The notes under the pieces were generated by a model that worked only from the letters and a program-made list of their open reading frames with translations, did not search any database and had not been told where the DNA came from. A program made the translations under genes and the position numbers. DNA of 64,000 nucleotides from Lunatibacter salilacus (GTDB lineage Bacteria; Bacteroidota; Bacteroidia; Cytophagales; Cyclobacteriaceae): NCBI RefSeq assembly GCF_009797935.1, contig NZ_VOLC01000001.1, forward strand, positions 675,866 through 739,865. Direction: 5' to 3'. This document shows positions 35,120-44,477 of this stretch, piece after piece; position 1 is the stretch's first letter; the number at the start of each line of letters is the position of its first letter.

Positions 35120-36922
35120 TTAACCTTGGAAAAACAGATACTTTCCTTTTGCAATTAAAGCATCCGCAATCTGTCTTCTCAACTCCTTGGTATTTACGGC
35201 ATCCATTTTAGTAAAGCGCTTAAGGCCCATTAGCATCACTTTCTGTTCATCCCCGCTTAGAAATGAATGAATAGTTTCTTTTCCCGCACTTTGAATTTTA
35301 TCGACCGCTTCAAAAAGATAGACCTGCGTTGCGGCAAGCTGTATTGCTGATTCTTCGGTGCCGTTTTTCGAAATTAGCTTTTCGGTTCGCAAGATAGCGG
35401 ATTCTGCTGCATAGATCTCTATCATAATGTCGGCTAGGTTCATCATGATTTCCTGCTCACTCTCAAGTTTAGTACCCAAAACTTGGGAAGCACGACCACC
35501 TAGCATAAGGAAAACCTTTTTGAGTTTCCTCAGGACTTCCTTCTCGGTCGCCAAAGGCTGGGAAGTATCCGGACTATCAAAACTGGGTACGGCTTTCAGT
35601 TCTTCTCCAACTGCTAAAGCCGGTCCCATTAGATTGATTTCCCCCTTCATCGCCCTTTTCAACACCATGCCAACCATGAGAATACGGTTAATTTCATTGG
35701 TTCCTTCATAGATGCGTGAAATTCTCGCGTCACGGTATGCCCTCTCCATCGGTGCATCGGCGGAATAACCCATTCCGCCATATATCTGCACACCTTGATC
35801 GACTACATAATCAAGCACCTCGGAACCGTGTACCTTGGCAATAGCACACTCAATAGCAAACTCTTCTACTCCCTTTAATTTAGCCAAAGTAGCATCCATA
35901 CCATCATTGGTTAATGTTTCTATTCGGTCCTCGATATCCTGACCTGCACGGTAGCATAGCGATTCACAGGCATAGGTACGGATGGCCATCTCAGCAAGCT
36001 TTTGCTTGATAGCACCAAAGCTGTTTATAGAAACTCCAAATTGCTTACGTTCTCCGGCATATTGGATGGCATCAGCCAAGACCTTTCGGCAACCTCCCAA
36101 AACTCCAGCACCCAATTTCACTCGCCCTATATTGAGGATATTTACGGCAATTTTAAAACCATTACCTCGCTCTGATAGCATGTTTTCCACTGGTACTTTG
36201 CAGTCATTGAAAAAAACCTGACGCGTAGAGGACCCTTTAATTCCCATTTTTTTCTCCTCCTCATTCATGGTAATGCCACCAAAGGACTTTTCCACAATAA
36301 ATGCTGAGAGATATTTGTCATCTTCAATTCTGGCGAATACAATAAGCAAATCCGCAAATCCCCCGTTCGAAATCCACATTTTTTGGCCGGTAATCAGATA
36401 GTGGGATCCGTCTTCGCTGAGTGTGGCTTTTGTCTTACCACTGTTAGCGTCCGAGCCTGCATCTGGTTCAGTAAGACAATAGCACGCTGCCCATTCCGCA
36501 TTCACAAGTTTGGGTAGGTATTTTTGCTTTTGCTCCTCAGTCCCATAATACAAAATTGGCAATGTTCCAATGCCTGAATGGGCCCCATAGGTAGTAGAAA
36601 ATGAGCCTGCGGAACCGATGATATCCGCAATTAACATGGATGTATTGAAACTCATACCCAAGCCTCCATACTCCTCCGGAACAGCTATACCAAGCAAGCC
36701 TAGTTCGCCAGCTTTCCTCAGAATTTCAGGCACGAGATCAGGTTGCTTCATGCTGTCAATTGCTTCTTTATGAGGCTCGATTTCGGTATCCACAAAATCC
36801 TGGCAGGCCTGTGCCATCATAAGCTGTTCCTCACTGAATTCTTCGGGGATAAATACCTGGCTGGACTCAGTATCCGCTATGAGGTATTCCCCTCCATTAA
36901 TTGAATTATTTTTTGTTTCCAT
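35120..36922 (-). CDS. acyl-CoA dehydrogenase
   Basis: 600 residues, FAD-dependent oxidation of acyl-CoA to enoyl-CoA. N-terminal helical domain (FVDTEIEPHKEAID), middle beta domain with AACYCLTEPDAGSDA and KMWISNGGFADL, and a C-terminal domain with YGGMGYSADAPMERAYRDAR and IYEGTNEINR. The extra C-terminal part beyond residue 440 matches the longer bacterial ACADs that resemble very-long-chain dehydrogenases. Last gene of a marR-led beta-oxidation operon. Confidence 0.9.
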   Translation of the reverse strand: METKNNSINGGEYLIADTESSQVFIPEEFSEEQLMMAQACQDFVDTEIEPHKEAIDSMKQPDLVPEILRKAGELGLLGIAVPEEYGGLGMSFNTSMLIADIIGSAGSFSTTYGAHSGIGTLPILYYGTEEQKQKYLPKLVNAEWAACYCLTEPDAGSDANSGKTKATLSEDGSHYLITGQKMWISNGGFADLLIVFARIEDDKYLSAFIVEKSFGGITMNEEEKKMGIKGSSTRQVFFNDCKVPVENMLSERGNGFKIAVNILNIGRVKLGAGVLGGCRKVLADAIQYAGERKQFGVSINSFGAIKQKLAEMAIRTYACESLCYRAGQDIEDRIETLTNDGMDATLAKLKGVEEFAIECAIAKVHGSEVLDYVVDQGVQIYGGMGYSADAPMERAYRDARISRIYEGTNEINRILMVGMVLKRAMKGEINLMGPALAVGEELKAVPSFDSPDTSQPLATEKEVLRKLKKVFLMLGGRASQVLGTKLESEQEIMMNLADIMIEIYAAESAILRTEKLISKNGTEESAIQLAATQVYLFEAVDKIQSAGKETIHSFLSGDEQKVMLMGLKRFTKMDAVNTKELRRQIADALIAKGKYLFFQG

Positions 36923-37123
36923 ATTTCAAATGTTGTAAAATAGTAAAATGCCCGAATATTAACTACTAGGTATCATTGGTTACACTTGACTGCTATCTGG
37001 CGGACCATTTCTCAATACACTTTGCGAAAACTTGGAAATGGTTTTTTTCTAATAATCTATTGAACAGTCAGTCGTGGAATGCATGAAAACTCAGTTCCTT
37101 AAAGCTTATGAGTTATTGTTTAC

Positions 37124-38296
37124 CTAAAACACTTCAATTACTCCTGCAACACCCTGTCCCCCACCAACACATGCGGTCACAAGTCCGTATTTTCCGTTTC
37201 GCTTTTTAAGTTCATTGATGATTTGCACAGTTAGTTTGCCTCCGGTACAACCCAATGGATGACCCAAGGCCACAGCACCTCCATTGACATTAACAATTTC
37301 TGGATTCATATCCAAGGCTTTGATGACAGCCAAGGCTTGGGCGGCGAAAGCTTCATTTAACTCTATCAATTCCATATCTTGCAAAGTTAATCCAGCCTGC
37401 TTCAGAGCCTTTGGTACAGCCTCTTTAGGTCCAATGCCCATTATTCGAGGTTCCACTCCAGCTACACTGTAGGATACCAAGCGGGCCACCGGTTCCAAGT
37501 TAAGCTCCTTTACCATTCTTTCAGACATAACCATTACAAAGGCTGCTCCGTCAGAGGTCTGGGATGAGTTCCCGGCAGTCACTTGTCCACCCTGCTTAAA
37601 AGCCGGCTTAAGGTTTGACAACACCTCCAAGGTAGTGCCCGGTCGGGGTCCCTCATCCGTATCAACGGTATATTTTCGGATCTTCCTTTTGTTATTTTCA
37701 TCCAAATACGTTTCCTCAACTTCGACCGGAACTATCTCATCCTTAAAACGTCCTTCTGCGATGGCCTTTAAAGCCTTTTCGTGGGATAGTACCGAAAATG
37801 AATCCGAATCTTCCCTGGTGATATCGTATTCTTTTGAAAGCTCTTCAGCCGTTAGACCCATATTAAGGTAATAATCCGGATTTTTAGAAGCGATGTTCCA
37901 GTTAAGCGCTGTTTTGTAGCCCATCATGGGAACAAGGGACATGGACTCTGTGCCACCTGCAATGATACACTCTGCCATTCCGGATCGGATTTTTGCCGTA
38001 GCCAAAGCAATGGCCTCAATCCCGGATCCGCAATATCTGTTTATTATAAATCCAGGCACATCTTTACCCAAGGCAAGCAATGCAATCATACGTCCCATCT
38101 GCATACCCTGTTCCGCCTCTGGAATGGCATTTCCCACAATAAGGTCATCCACCATCTTTGGGGATACCTGTGGCACTTTTTCCATTAAAAATTTGATGAC
38201 ATCAGCTGCCAGGTCGTCAGGTCTGTAAAAGCGAAAACCTCCTTTTTTAGCCTTTCCGATTGCTGATCTATATCCATTTACAATATATGCTTCCAT
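37124..38296 (-). CDS. acetyl-CoA C-acyltransferase (thiolase)
   Basis: 390 residues. Nucleophile Cys89 in NRYCGSGIEAI, catalytic His in ALGHPLGCTGG and second Cys in TACVGGGQG. ELNEAFAAQALAV is also conserved. It carries out the thiolytic cleavage that ends each beta-oxidation round. It sits between the bifunctional hydratase/dehydrogenase and the acyl-CoA dehydrogenase, as in other Bacteroidota, so degradation rather than synthesis is the likely direction. Confidence 0.92.
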   Translation of the reverse strand: MEAYIVNGYRSAIGKAKKGGFRFYRPDDLAADVIKFLMEKVPQVSPKMVDDLIVGNAIPEAEQGMQMGRMIALLALGKDVPGFIINRYCGSGIEAIALATAKIRSGMAECIIAGGTESMSLVPMMGYKTALNWNIASKNPDYYLNMGLTAEELSKEYDITREDSDSFSVLSHEKALKAIAEGRFKDEIVPVEVEETYLDENNKRKIRKYTVDTDEGPRPGTTLEVLSNLKPAFKQGGQVTAGNSSQTSDGAAFVMVMSERMVKELNLEPVARLVSYSVAGVEPRIMGIGPKEAVPKALKQAGLTLQDMELIELNEAFAAQALAVIKALDMNPEIVNVNGGAVALGHPLGCTGGKLTVQIINELKKRNGKYGLVTACVGGGQGVAGVIEVF

Positions 38297-38392
38297 GTTG
38301 ATTAATAATTTAGGTTATTGTTGACTTTGTCGCTGTCACTATTGATCGGAGCAGCATTTAGAAAACGAAGAGTCGGAATCTTCATATTAACT

Positions 38393-40798
38393 TTAGTTTC
38401 TCAACGGTTTCCCTTTGAACAAAATGCTGTTAATCCGCTCCAAAGTCTTGTGTTCTCCAGTTAAACTAAGGAATGCTTCCCGTTCCAAATCAAGAAGGTA
38501 TTGTTCACTGACTTCCGTAGCAGCAGATAGGTCTCCACCACTCATTACCCAAGCCAGTTTGCGGGCTATCTTGGCATCATGCGAAGAAATGTATGCACCG
38601 TACCTCATGCCTGATATTCCTGCTTCAAACATCGCTAAAGATGTTTTTCCCAACACCTTTATATTTGTCTGTTGTGATGGCTGGGTATAACCGGCATCAT
38701 AGAGCGCGAGCACTTTTGCCTTTGCTTCAGCAAGCTGCCTTTTACGGTTCAATGTAATAGCGTCTTTAGCCTCCAAATATCCCAGACCCCTGGCTTCCTC
38801 CGCCGATGTTGAAACTTTCGCCATGGCTATATTCATAAATGTTTCCTGCAAACGGTTTAATTCAACATCACCTGGAACTATTTCATTAGCGAAGCGCCGT
38901 GTCATCTCTTTGGTTCCACCACCAGCAGGAATAAGGCCTACCCCTACCTCTACAAGGCCCATATAAAGCTCCGCATGAGCCTGAATAGCATCTGCATGCA
39001 AAGACATCTCACACCCGCCACCCAAGGCCATATTATGCGGAGCAACTACCACAGGTATGGAGGAATATCTAACCCGCATCATGGTATTCTGAAACTGGGC
39101 AATCATTAGGTTGATTTCGTCAAATTCCTGATCTCCCGCAAACATGTACAACATAGCCAGATTGGCGCCTGCGGAAAAATTAGCTCCTTCATTTCCAATG
39201 ACCAATCCTTTGTATGATTTTTCTGCCATGGCTATGGCTGTATTGATTCCTTCAACCACTTCGGCACCCAGTGAATTCATTTTGGTATGAAACTCAAGTC
39301 CAATTACTTCATCACCTAAATCATAAACGGATGCACCTGCATTTCCCCAAATCTTCTTATTGGCAGCTTTCAGTGTATCTAGAAGTATATAATCCCCTTG
39401 ACCGGGTATAACTACATATGATTTGGTAGGTATATCATAATAGTGAGTCTTTCCATTTTCTACCTTGTAAAAACTGGATTTGCCTGCATCCAGCATCTCA
39501 TAGACCCAAGCGGCCGGCTTTTCTCCGCCTGCTTCCATCTTTTCCACCGTATCTTTTACTCCAAGAATATCCCAGTTCTCAAAGGGTCCATATTCCCATC
39601 CAAAACCCGCAGATACCGCCTGGTCGATCCGGTATAATTCATCTGCTATTTCCGGAATTCGAAACGAACAATATCGGAACAGGTCGTAAAAAGTGGCTCT
39701 AAAAAACTCTCCCGATTTATCCTGATAGTTGACAAGGAATTTTATTCTTTCTTTTATATTTTCAATGGATTTGGCGTCGTCGAGGGATTTAAACTTCGGC
39801 TTTTCCACATCTTTATATTCCATAGTCTGAAGATCTATTTCCTTCAGATCCTTGGTACCGTCTTTGTGACGGATCATTTTGAAATATCCCTGACCCGTTT
39901 TATCTCCCAGCCACTTATTTTCGTGAAGGACTTTCATGCTATTGGGCAACTCAAACATGGCTTTTGATTCATCATGCTCCAATACCTTGGCAAGATTAGT
40001 AGCTACATTTACCGTAGTGTCCAAACCAACTACGTCCATCGTCCGGAAGGTAGCTGATTTAGCCCTGCCTATTACCGTTCCGGTAAGCTTATCCACTTCA
40101 GAGACGCCCATCCCCATTTTTTCAATGGTATGTATAGCCGATATAATCGAATAAACACCTATCCTATTAGCAATAAATGCGGGCGTATCTTTACACAGAA
40201 CCGTTTCTTTACCTAAATACCTATCTCCGTAGTCCATGAGAAAATCTATTATCTCTGGTTTGGTCTTAGGACCAGGTATGATTTCTAATAGTCTCAAGTA
40301 TCTTGGGGGGTTGAAGAAGTGGCTTCCGGCAAAATGTAACTGAAAGTCCTCGCTTCTACCTTCTGACATCATTTGAATGGGTATCCCTGAGGTATTGGAT
40401 GTTATTAATGTTCCTGGAGTCCTGAATTTCTCCACCTTTTCAAAGAGAGACTTCTTGATTTCCAATTTTTCTACAATAACTTCAATAATCCAATCTACAG
40501 ATTTGACCTTTTCTAAATCGTCATCGAAGTTGCCCGTTTTAATGCGTGATGCAAACTCTGAATCATAAATTGGCGATGGTTTAGACTTTAAAGTATCTTG
40601 GAGAGACTTATTTACAAATCTGTTTCTTACTTCCCTATCTTCTAAAGTAAGACCTTTTTTATTTTCATCTTCATTTAGTTCGCGGGGTATAATATCCAAT
40701 AAGAGTACCTGCACACCAATATTGGCAAAATGGCAGGCAATTCTGGATCCCATAATTCCGGAACCTAAAATGGCTACTTTTTGAATTGCTTTTCTCAT
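38393..40798 (-). CDS. bifunctional 3-hydroxyacyl-CoA dehydrogenase / enoyl-CoA hydratase (FadN-like order)
   Basis: 801 residues. The dehydrogenase half comes first: NAD site VAILGSGIMGSRIACHFA at the N-terminus, the HFFNPPRYLRLLEIIPG motif and CKDTPAFIANRIG. The hydratase half is C-terminal: VIGNEGANFSAGANL, ALGGGCEMSLHADA, GLVEVGVGLIPAGGGTKE. This order is that of FadN rather than E. coli FadB. It catalyses the two middle steps of fatty acid beta-oxidation. It starts 14 bases after marR. Confidence 0.9.
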   Translation of the reverse strand: MRKAIQKVAILGSGIMGSRIACHFANIGVQVLLLDIIPRELNEDENKKGLTLEDREVRNRFVNKSLQDTLKSKPSPIYDSEFASRIKTGNFDDDLEKVKSVDWIIEVIVEKLEIKKSLFEKVEKFRTPGTLITSNTSGIPIQMMSEGRSEDFQLHFAGSHFFNPPRYLRLLEIIPGPKTKPEIIDFLMDYGDRYLGKETVLCKDTPAFIANRIGVYSIISAIHTIEKMGMGVSEVDKLTGTVIGRAKSATFRTMDVVGLDTTVNVATNLAKVLEHDESKAMFELPNSMKVLHENKWLGDKTGQGYFKMIRHKDGTKDLKEIDLQTMEYKDVEKPKFKSLDDAKSIENIKERIKFLVNYQDKSGEFFRATFYDLFRYCSFRIPEIADELYRIDQAVSAGFGWEYGPFENWDILGVKDTVEKMEAGGEKPAAWVYEMLDAGKSSFYKVENGKTHYYDIPTKSYVVIPGQGDYILLDTLKAANKKIWGNAGASVYDLGDEVIGLEFHTKMNSLGAEVVEGINTAIAMAEKSYKGLVIGNEGANFSAGANLAMLYMFAGDQEFDEINLMIAQFQNTMMRVRYSSIPVVVAPHNMALGGGCEMSLHADAIQAHAELYMGLVEVGVGLIPAGGGTKEMTRRFANEIVPGDVELNRLQETFMNIAMAKVSTSAEEARGLGYLEAKDAITLNRKRQLAEAKAKVLALYDAGYTQPSQQTNIKVLGKTSLAMFEAGISGMRYGAYISSHDAKIARKLAWVMSGGDLSAATEVSEQYLLDLEREAFLSLTGEHKTLERINSILFKGKPLRN

Positions 40799-40812
40799 AA
40801 GTCGTTCAAGGT

Positions 40813-41250
40813 TTATATCTTATTCTGTTCGTAACTAATTACTTTATTAATTTTATTGAATACCTCAAAAAAAGTATCCCATTCCTCTGAGCTTAGTGAA
40901 TTTTTTACTTTCTCATTAAAATCCATTATCGTCTCAACCGAAACAGCCTTTTTTCTCTTACCTTCTTCAGTTAAAAAAACTCTAACTGAACGCTTATCAA
41001 GCGTATCGGCTTTTTTTGAAATCAATCCCTTATCCTCCATTGTCTTCAAGACCCTAGTAAGACTTCTAGATTCAAGTCCCATCATCGGAGCAATTTTCGT
41101 AGCAGGAGTGCCTTCTTTTGAATTTATATTGATCAAAACAAATCCTATGGATGTCGTAATTCCCTCTTGAATAGCCTTTTGATTATACATCCTGGAGATA
41201 GAATGCCAACAGGATTTAATGTGAAAATCAATAGTCTCTTCTTTTTTCAT
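40813..41250 (-). CDS. MarR family transcriptional regulator
   Basis: 145 residues with a MarR winged helix: GTPATKIAPMMGLESRSLTR as recognition region, then TMEDKGLISKKADTLDKRSV (wing, with the conserved DxR). It leads the beta-oxidation operon, so it probably represses it and is released by an acyl-CoA or fatty acid (inference from position). Palindromes upstream could be its operators. Confidence 0.88.
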   Translation of the reverse strand: MKKEETIDFHIKSCWHSISRMYNQKAIQEGITTSIGFVLININSKEGTPATKIAPMMGLESRSLTRVLKTMEDKGLISKKADTLDKRSVRVFLTEEGKRKKAVSVETIMDFNEKVKNSLSSEEWDTFFEVFNKINKVISYEQNKI

Positions 41251-41304
41251 CTATTACAGTATACGTATTTATCATGCCGAATAGCTAAATATAATAAAAA
41301 AAGT

Positions 41305-41316
41305 TATGCATGCATA
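41305..41316. promoter_or_regulatory. 12-bp palindrome, candidate MarR operator
   Basis: TATGCATGCATA is a perfect palindrome 55 bases before the marR start; a second, shorter one (ATACGTAT) is at 41261-41268. Size and place fit MarR autoregulation, but no binding data exist here. Confidence 0.35.
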
Positions 41317-41414
41317 CTATATGTTATTTTTTTTTGCGTGGTTTTATGGTAGAATCGGCTTAGAAGCTATTTTTATCGGAAAAATTCGTTGTAAATTTAA
41401 TTTGTTTTGAATTA

Positions 41415-41752
41415 TTGGGGTAACCGCAACGATTAATGCATTTAGCCAAATAGATAAAGTTATACACACCTTATTATAAATAAGATTTTTATGAATTAAG
41501 AAAACTGTAGTATCTATTATGGTGTGGATATGTTGGTAACCTTTCTATTCATATTTACTAACACTGAAATGAACGTCTAATTAGGATAGAATAACTAGTT
41601 ATCCACATCTATAACTTCTATAAATTACTGTTAATGAGATATTTATAGATATATTCTATTTTAGGTTGATTTTATCCCCAATATTGCATTGTTAATAATA
41701 TTTTGTTAAAGAGCTGGTGCATTAGTGGGGAGAACTATGGGGTTACCCCCAA
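41415..41752. other. candidate chromosomal replication origin (oriC)
   Basis: AT-rich intergenic block with DnaA boxes: TTATACACA (41460-41468) and TTATCCACA (41599-41607), both full matches to TTATNCACA, plus near matches TGTGGATAT on the minus strand (41523-41531) and TTATCCCCA (41672-41680). AT-only runs at 41630-41660 and 41690-41710 could be the unwinding element. The block is flanked by inverted TTGGGGTAACC (41415-41425) and GGTTACCCCCAA (41741-41752). mnmG, a classic origin neighbour, and two parS sites lie within 5 kb. Against it: gene strand does not flip here. Confidence 0.5.
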
Positions 41753-41852
41753 AGTTATTTAATGGCTGCAAAGCTTTTCGTTGAAATGTTAGCAAGACGA
41801 CAGTTGTTGGGTGATTTCGTGGTGTTATCAACACGAGATCCACAAAGACAAC

Positions 41853-43592
41853 TTAATTTACCGAATCATCGATTTTATCGGGTTCTTGCTCTATTAGATC
41901 CTCTTCTTGTTCTAACATTTCTATGGATTGGTATATTCCTGTATCTGGTCTTGGGAAAATGTCGACATCGGTAAGAAGCCAACCGCCTTTTAGGATAAAT
42001 TCATCCGTATTTTTTTCGGTATCATAATAAAAATATAGAGGTTCTGGCTGTCTGTTTTCAAAGTAATTACCCGGATCCCACTTTCTATTTTTGTTTCTAT
42101 CAATAATCGCTCGTATTCTATAGTCTCCGGCCTCTATCCTAGAAAATTGATAAGTATTGGTATCTTCCAGATACAATTGCTCTACAATTTCATTTTTTTT
42201 ATTAATCAATTGTAAGAGTATGGGTCGTTCTTCTGTATGTACAGTGCCGGAAATACCATCAGCAAGACGGTCTTGTTTTAGCTTTCTGTAGTTGGCTTTT
42301 ATTGGTTCATTGTTATAAACTCCCTGAATATCCCGAATAGAGGAATCACCAGCATAGATGGTATATGTTTCATAAGTGAGTGAATCAGGCACAAACAATT
42401 CCATAATTAGCTTCGTCCGTTTACTGCTATCTAAAAAATAGATGTTTTCTGGGGTGATTGGTATTACTCCTGCTGTGTCATATGTGATGAATAGGGAATC
42501 ATAATTGATAAAGTTCACTGGTTTATTAAAAGTCCATTCGGAACGAATATTGTTTAAAAATGCTAAGCCAGAATTTACTGAAATTTCCAAGTTTTCATCC
42601 CTCCTATCGCTTGGTTCAAATTTTGCATATAATGTAGTATCTATTGAATAGCCGACTGAGTCTCTAAGTACGACCTGAATTTCGGTACTGTCGTTTTGTA
42701 TGGTATTATGGTAAATTCTAATGGTTTTGTCATTGAGTCTATAAAACATATCCGTGCCTATGTCTTCATGTATTATCTCATAACTTATTGGGGATTTGCT
42801 TAGAACAATATCATAGTTTCTGCCTGTTGGGCTGGATCGGTTGATCTTTAAATCTGAAAGATCGCCCTTGTATAAGTTAATATGAATATCAGAAATATCT
42901 GAACTGATGTCAATGGGTTCGGAATAGAAGCCATAGGCTTCGTTTCGATATTCTGCTTTTAGTGAATTGTTTTCATCATGCCATGCATATAATCTAAAAA
43001 TTCCCGATTTAATATTTGTAATAGAGAAGTTTCCGGCAGTATCCGCTTGGCTTATATAATAAGGTGGAGAAGTAAATAAATCGGTAGTGTCATTTTCTTC
43101 GTATAACCCGACTAGGATGTCCTTTAATAGCTTTTCTTTCTGGGGAAATATGTAAGCAATTTTACCCGATATTGATATACTATCAATTGTACTGCCTGTT
43201 GAAAACACTAGTTTCAAACTTTCAGCAGGATTTTTCTCTGTTATATCTTGAACGCTCTTTTGAAAATTGAAAACATATGTAGTTTCATCTTCCAACTCCT
43301 GGTTTAATTTAATATTTACTCTATTTTTTATTGCTAGAAATTCGACTTCATCTACCTTAATTCTCGGTGTGATGATAATTTGTTTGTTTGGGTTTTCCAG
43401 CGCAACATACTCATTGAAAATTAAATTAATTTCCCGAGGCTTTACGTTAATAGAATTATCTTCCGGATCCGTTTCCAACAGAATTGGAGGATCCTCATCC
43501 TTTGGTCCTCCCATAGGTGAACTTTGCTTTGCGCAGGAGAACCAAGTTATTATGATGATGGATGCAAAAAATAGATTCCTGATGGATTTCAT
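41853..43592 (-). CDS. lipoprotein with N-terminal bacterial Ig-like (SbsA-type) domain
   Basis: 579 residues. Lipoprotein signal (TWFSCAKQ), then an Ig-like domain (about 35-130) with PPILLETDPEDNSINVKPRE and INLIFNEYVAL, typical of the SbsA Ig-like family. The middle has transthyretin/Cna-like features (IKSGIFRLYAWHDENN; IEAGDYRIRAIIDRNKNRKW). Function unknown, probably envelope-associated. It overlaps the preceding methyltransferase gene by 4 bases and forms a conserved unit with it and mnmG in Bacteroidota (from memory). Confidence 0.75.
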   Translation of the reverse strand: MKSIRNLFFASIIIITWFSCAKQSSPMGGPKDEDPPILLETDPEDNSINVKPREINLIFNEYVALENPNKQIIITPRIKVDEVEFLAIKNRVNIKLNQELEDETTYVFNFQKSVQDITEKNPAESLKLVFSTGSTIDSISISGKIAYIFPQKEKLLKDILVGLYEENDTTDLFTSPPYYISQADTAGNFSITNIKSGIFRLYAWHDENNSLKAEYRNEAYGFYSEPIDISSDISDIHINLYKGDLSDLKINRSSPTGRNYDIVLSKSPISYEIIHEDIGTDMFYRLNDKTIRIYHNTIQNDSTEIQVVLRDSVGYSIDTTLYAKFEPSDRRDENLEISVNSGLAFLNNIRSEWTFNKPVNFINYDSLFITYDTAGVIPITPENIYFLDSSKRTKLIMELFVPDSLTYETYTIYAGDSSIRDIQGVYNNEPIKANYRKLKQDRLADGISGTVHTEERPILLQLINKKNEIVEQLYLEDTNTYQFSRIEAGDYRIRAIIDRNKNRKWDPGNYFENRQPEPLYFYYDTEKNTDEFILKGGWLLTDVDIFPRPDTGIYQSIEMLEQEEDLIEQEPDKIDDSVN

Positions 43593-44476
43593 TTCTTTTT
43601 TAATATAAAAAGGATACTGGAATAGTTTTTTTTATCTCTTGCGGCAGCTTTGTTGAATTTAAGGCCTTTGGCAATCGATGAAACAAAGGAGCTTTTGATT
43701 GGTTGATATTTGTCTGATAACAAGGAAACGTAAAATGAATCAAAAAGCATTGGTTTCTCCTCAATAATTTTAAGAGAATATTTTTCTGCGAGGAATTTCA
43801 TCGACTGTCTATTAAAATGATATAGATGTCTAGGAACATCCAACGCAGCCCAATTTTCCTTATAATAATGGTAATCTGGGGCATCTCTGTTGGGCACAGC
43901 AATATAAAGCGTTCCTCTTTTCTTTAGTAATTCTAGTAAGGATCTTATTGTTCCTTTTAAATCGTGGACGTGTTCTAATACATGAAAAAGGGTGATGGCA
44001 TCGTATTTTTTTTCTTTTTTGGTTTCATCAAGACTTTTGTGAATTATCAACTGATGTTTAGAAATAGCGATATTTCGAGCTTCATCATTCGGTTCGACTC
44101 CTGTTACTATCCATCCTTTTTGTTTGGCTGAGTAAAGAAAATGTCCTGTACCGCAGCCAAAATCCAGTAGTCTTCCTGGTATTTTATTTCGTTGCTTCAG
44201 CCAATTTAGTTTTTTCCTTATGGTCAGTTTTCTTACTTGTTTGTACAAAAAATTGACTAGTGTATTACTTTTATTCTTGTGTGAGATATATGTTTCCGTG
44301 TCATAATACTTGTGTATTTCAGACAAAGTTGGACGTGGATTGGTAAACCACAGTTCACACTTCGTGCAACGACAGATTGTAAAAGACTCCTGAGTATGTG
44401 CATGGTCCTTAACCACTAGCTGATTAAGAAAATGTCCGCTATTACACAGCGGACAATTGGTTAACCTTTCGTACAT
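43589..44476 (-). CDS. class I SAM-dependent methyltransferase with N-terminal Zn ribbon
   Basis: 295 residues. The N-terminus carries paired cysteines (NCPLCNSG and CRCTKCELWF) of a zinc ribbon. The methyltransferase core has motif I LLDFGCGTGHFLYSAK, acidic VEPNDEA and LFHVLEHVHDL, then KRGTLYIAVPN. This layout is common in small-molecule, sugar or lipid methyltransferases; the substrate is not known. Starts 1 base after the mnmG stop. Confidence 0.82.
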   Translation of the reverse strand: MYERLTNCPLCNSGHFLNQLVVKDHAHTQESFTICRCTKCELWFTNPRPTLSEIHKYYDTETYISHKNKSNTLVNFLYKQVRKLTIRKKLNWLKQRNKIPGRLLDFGCGTGHFLYSAKQKGWIVTGVEPNDEARNIAISKHQLIIHKSLDETKKEKKYDAITLFHVLEHVHDLKGTIRSLLELLKKRGTLYIAVPNRDAPDYHYYKENWAALDVPRHLYHFNRQSMKFLAEKYSLKIIEEKPMLFDSFYVSLLSDKYQPIKSSFVSSIAKGLKFNKAAARDKKNYSSILFILKKK

Positions 44477-44477
44477 G

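Noticed and set aside
34933..35211. Open frames of about 70 codons on both strands
   Set aside because: They overlap the operon terminator and the end of the acyl-CoA dehydrogenase gene.
41762..41974. 70-codon plus-strand frame next to the candidate origin
   Set aside because: Half of it lies antisense to the Ig-like lipoprotein gene; no family resemblance.
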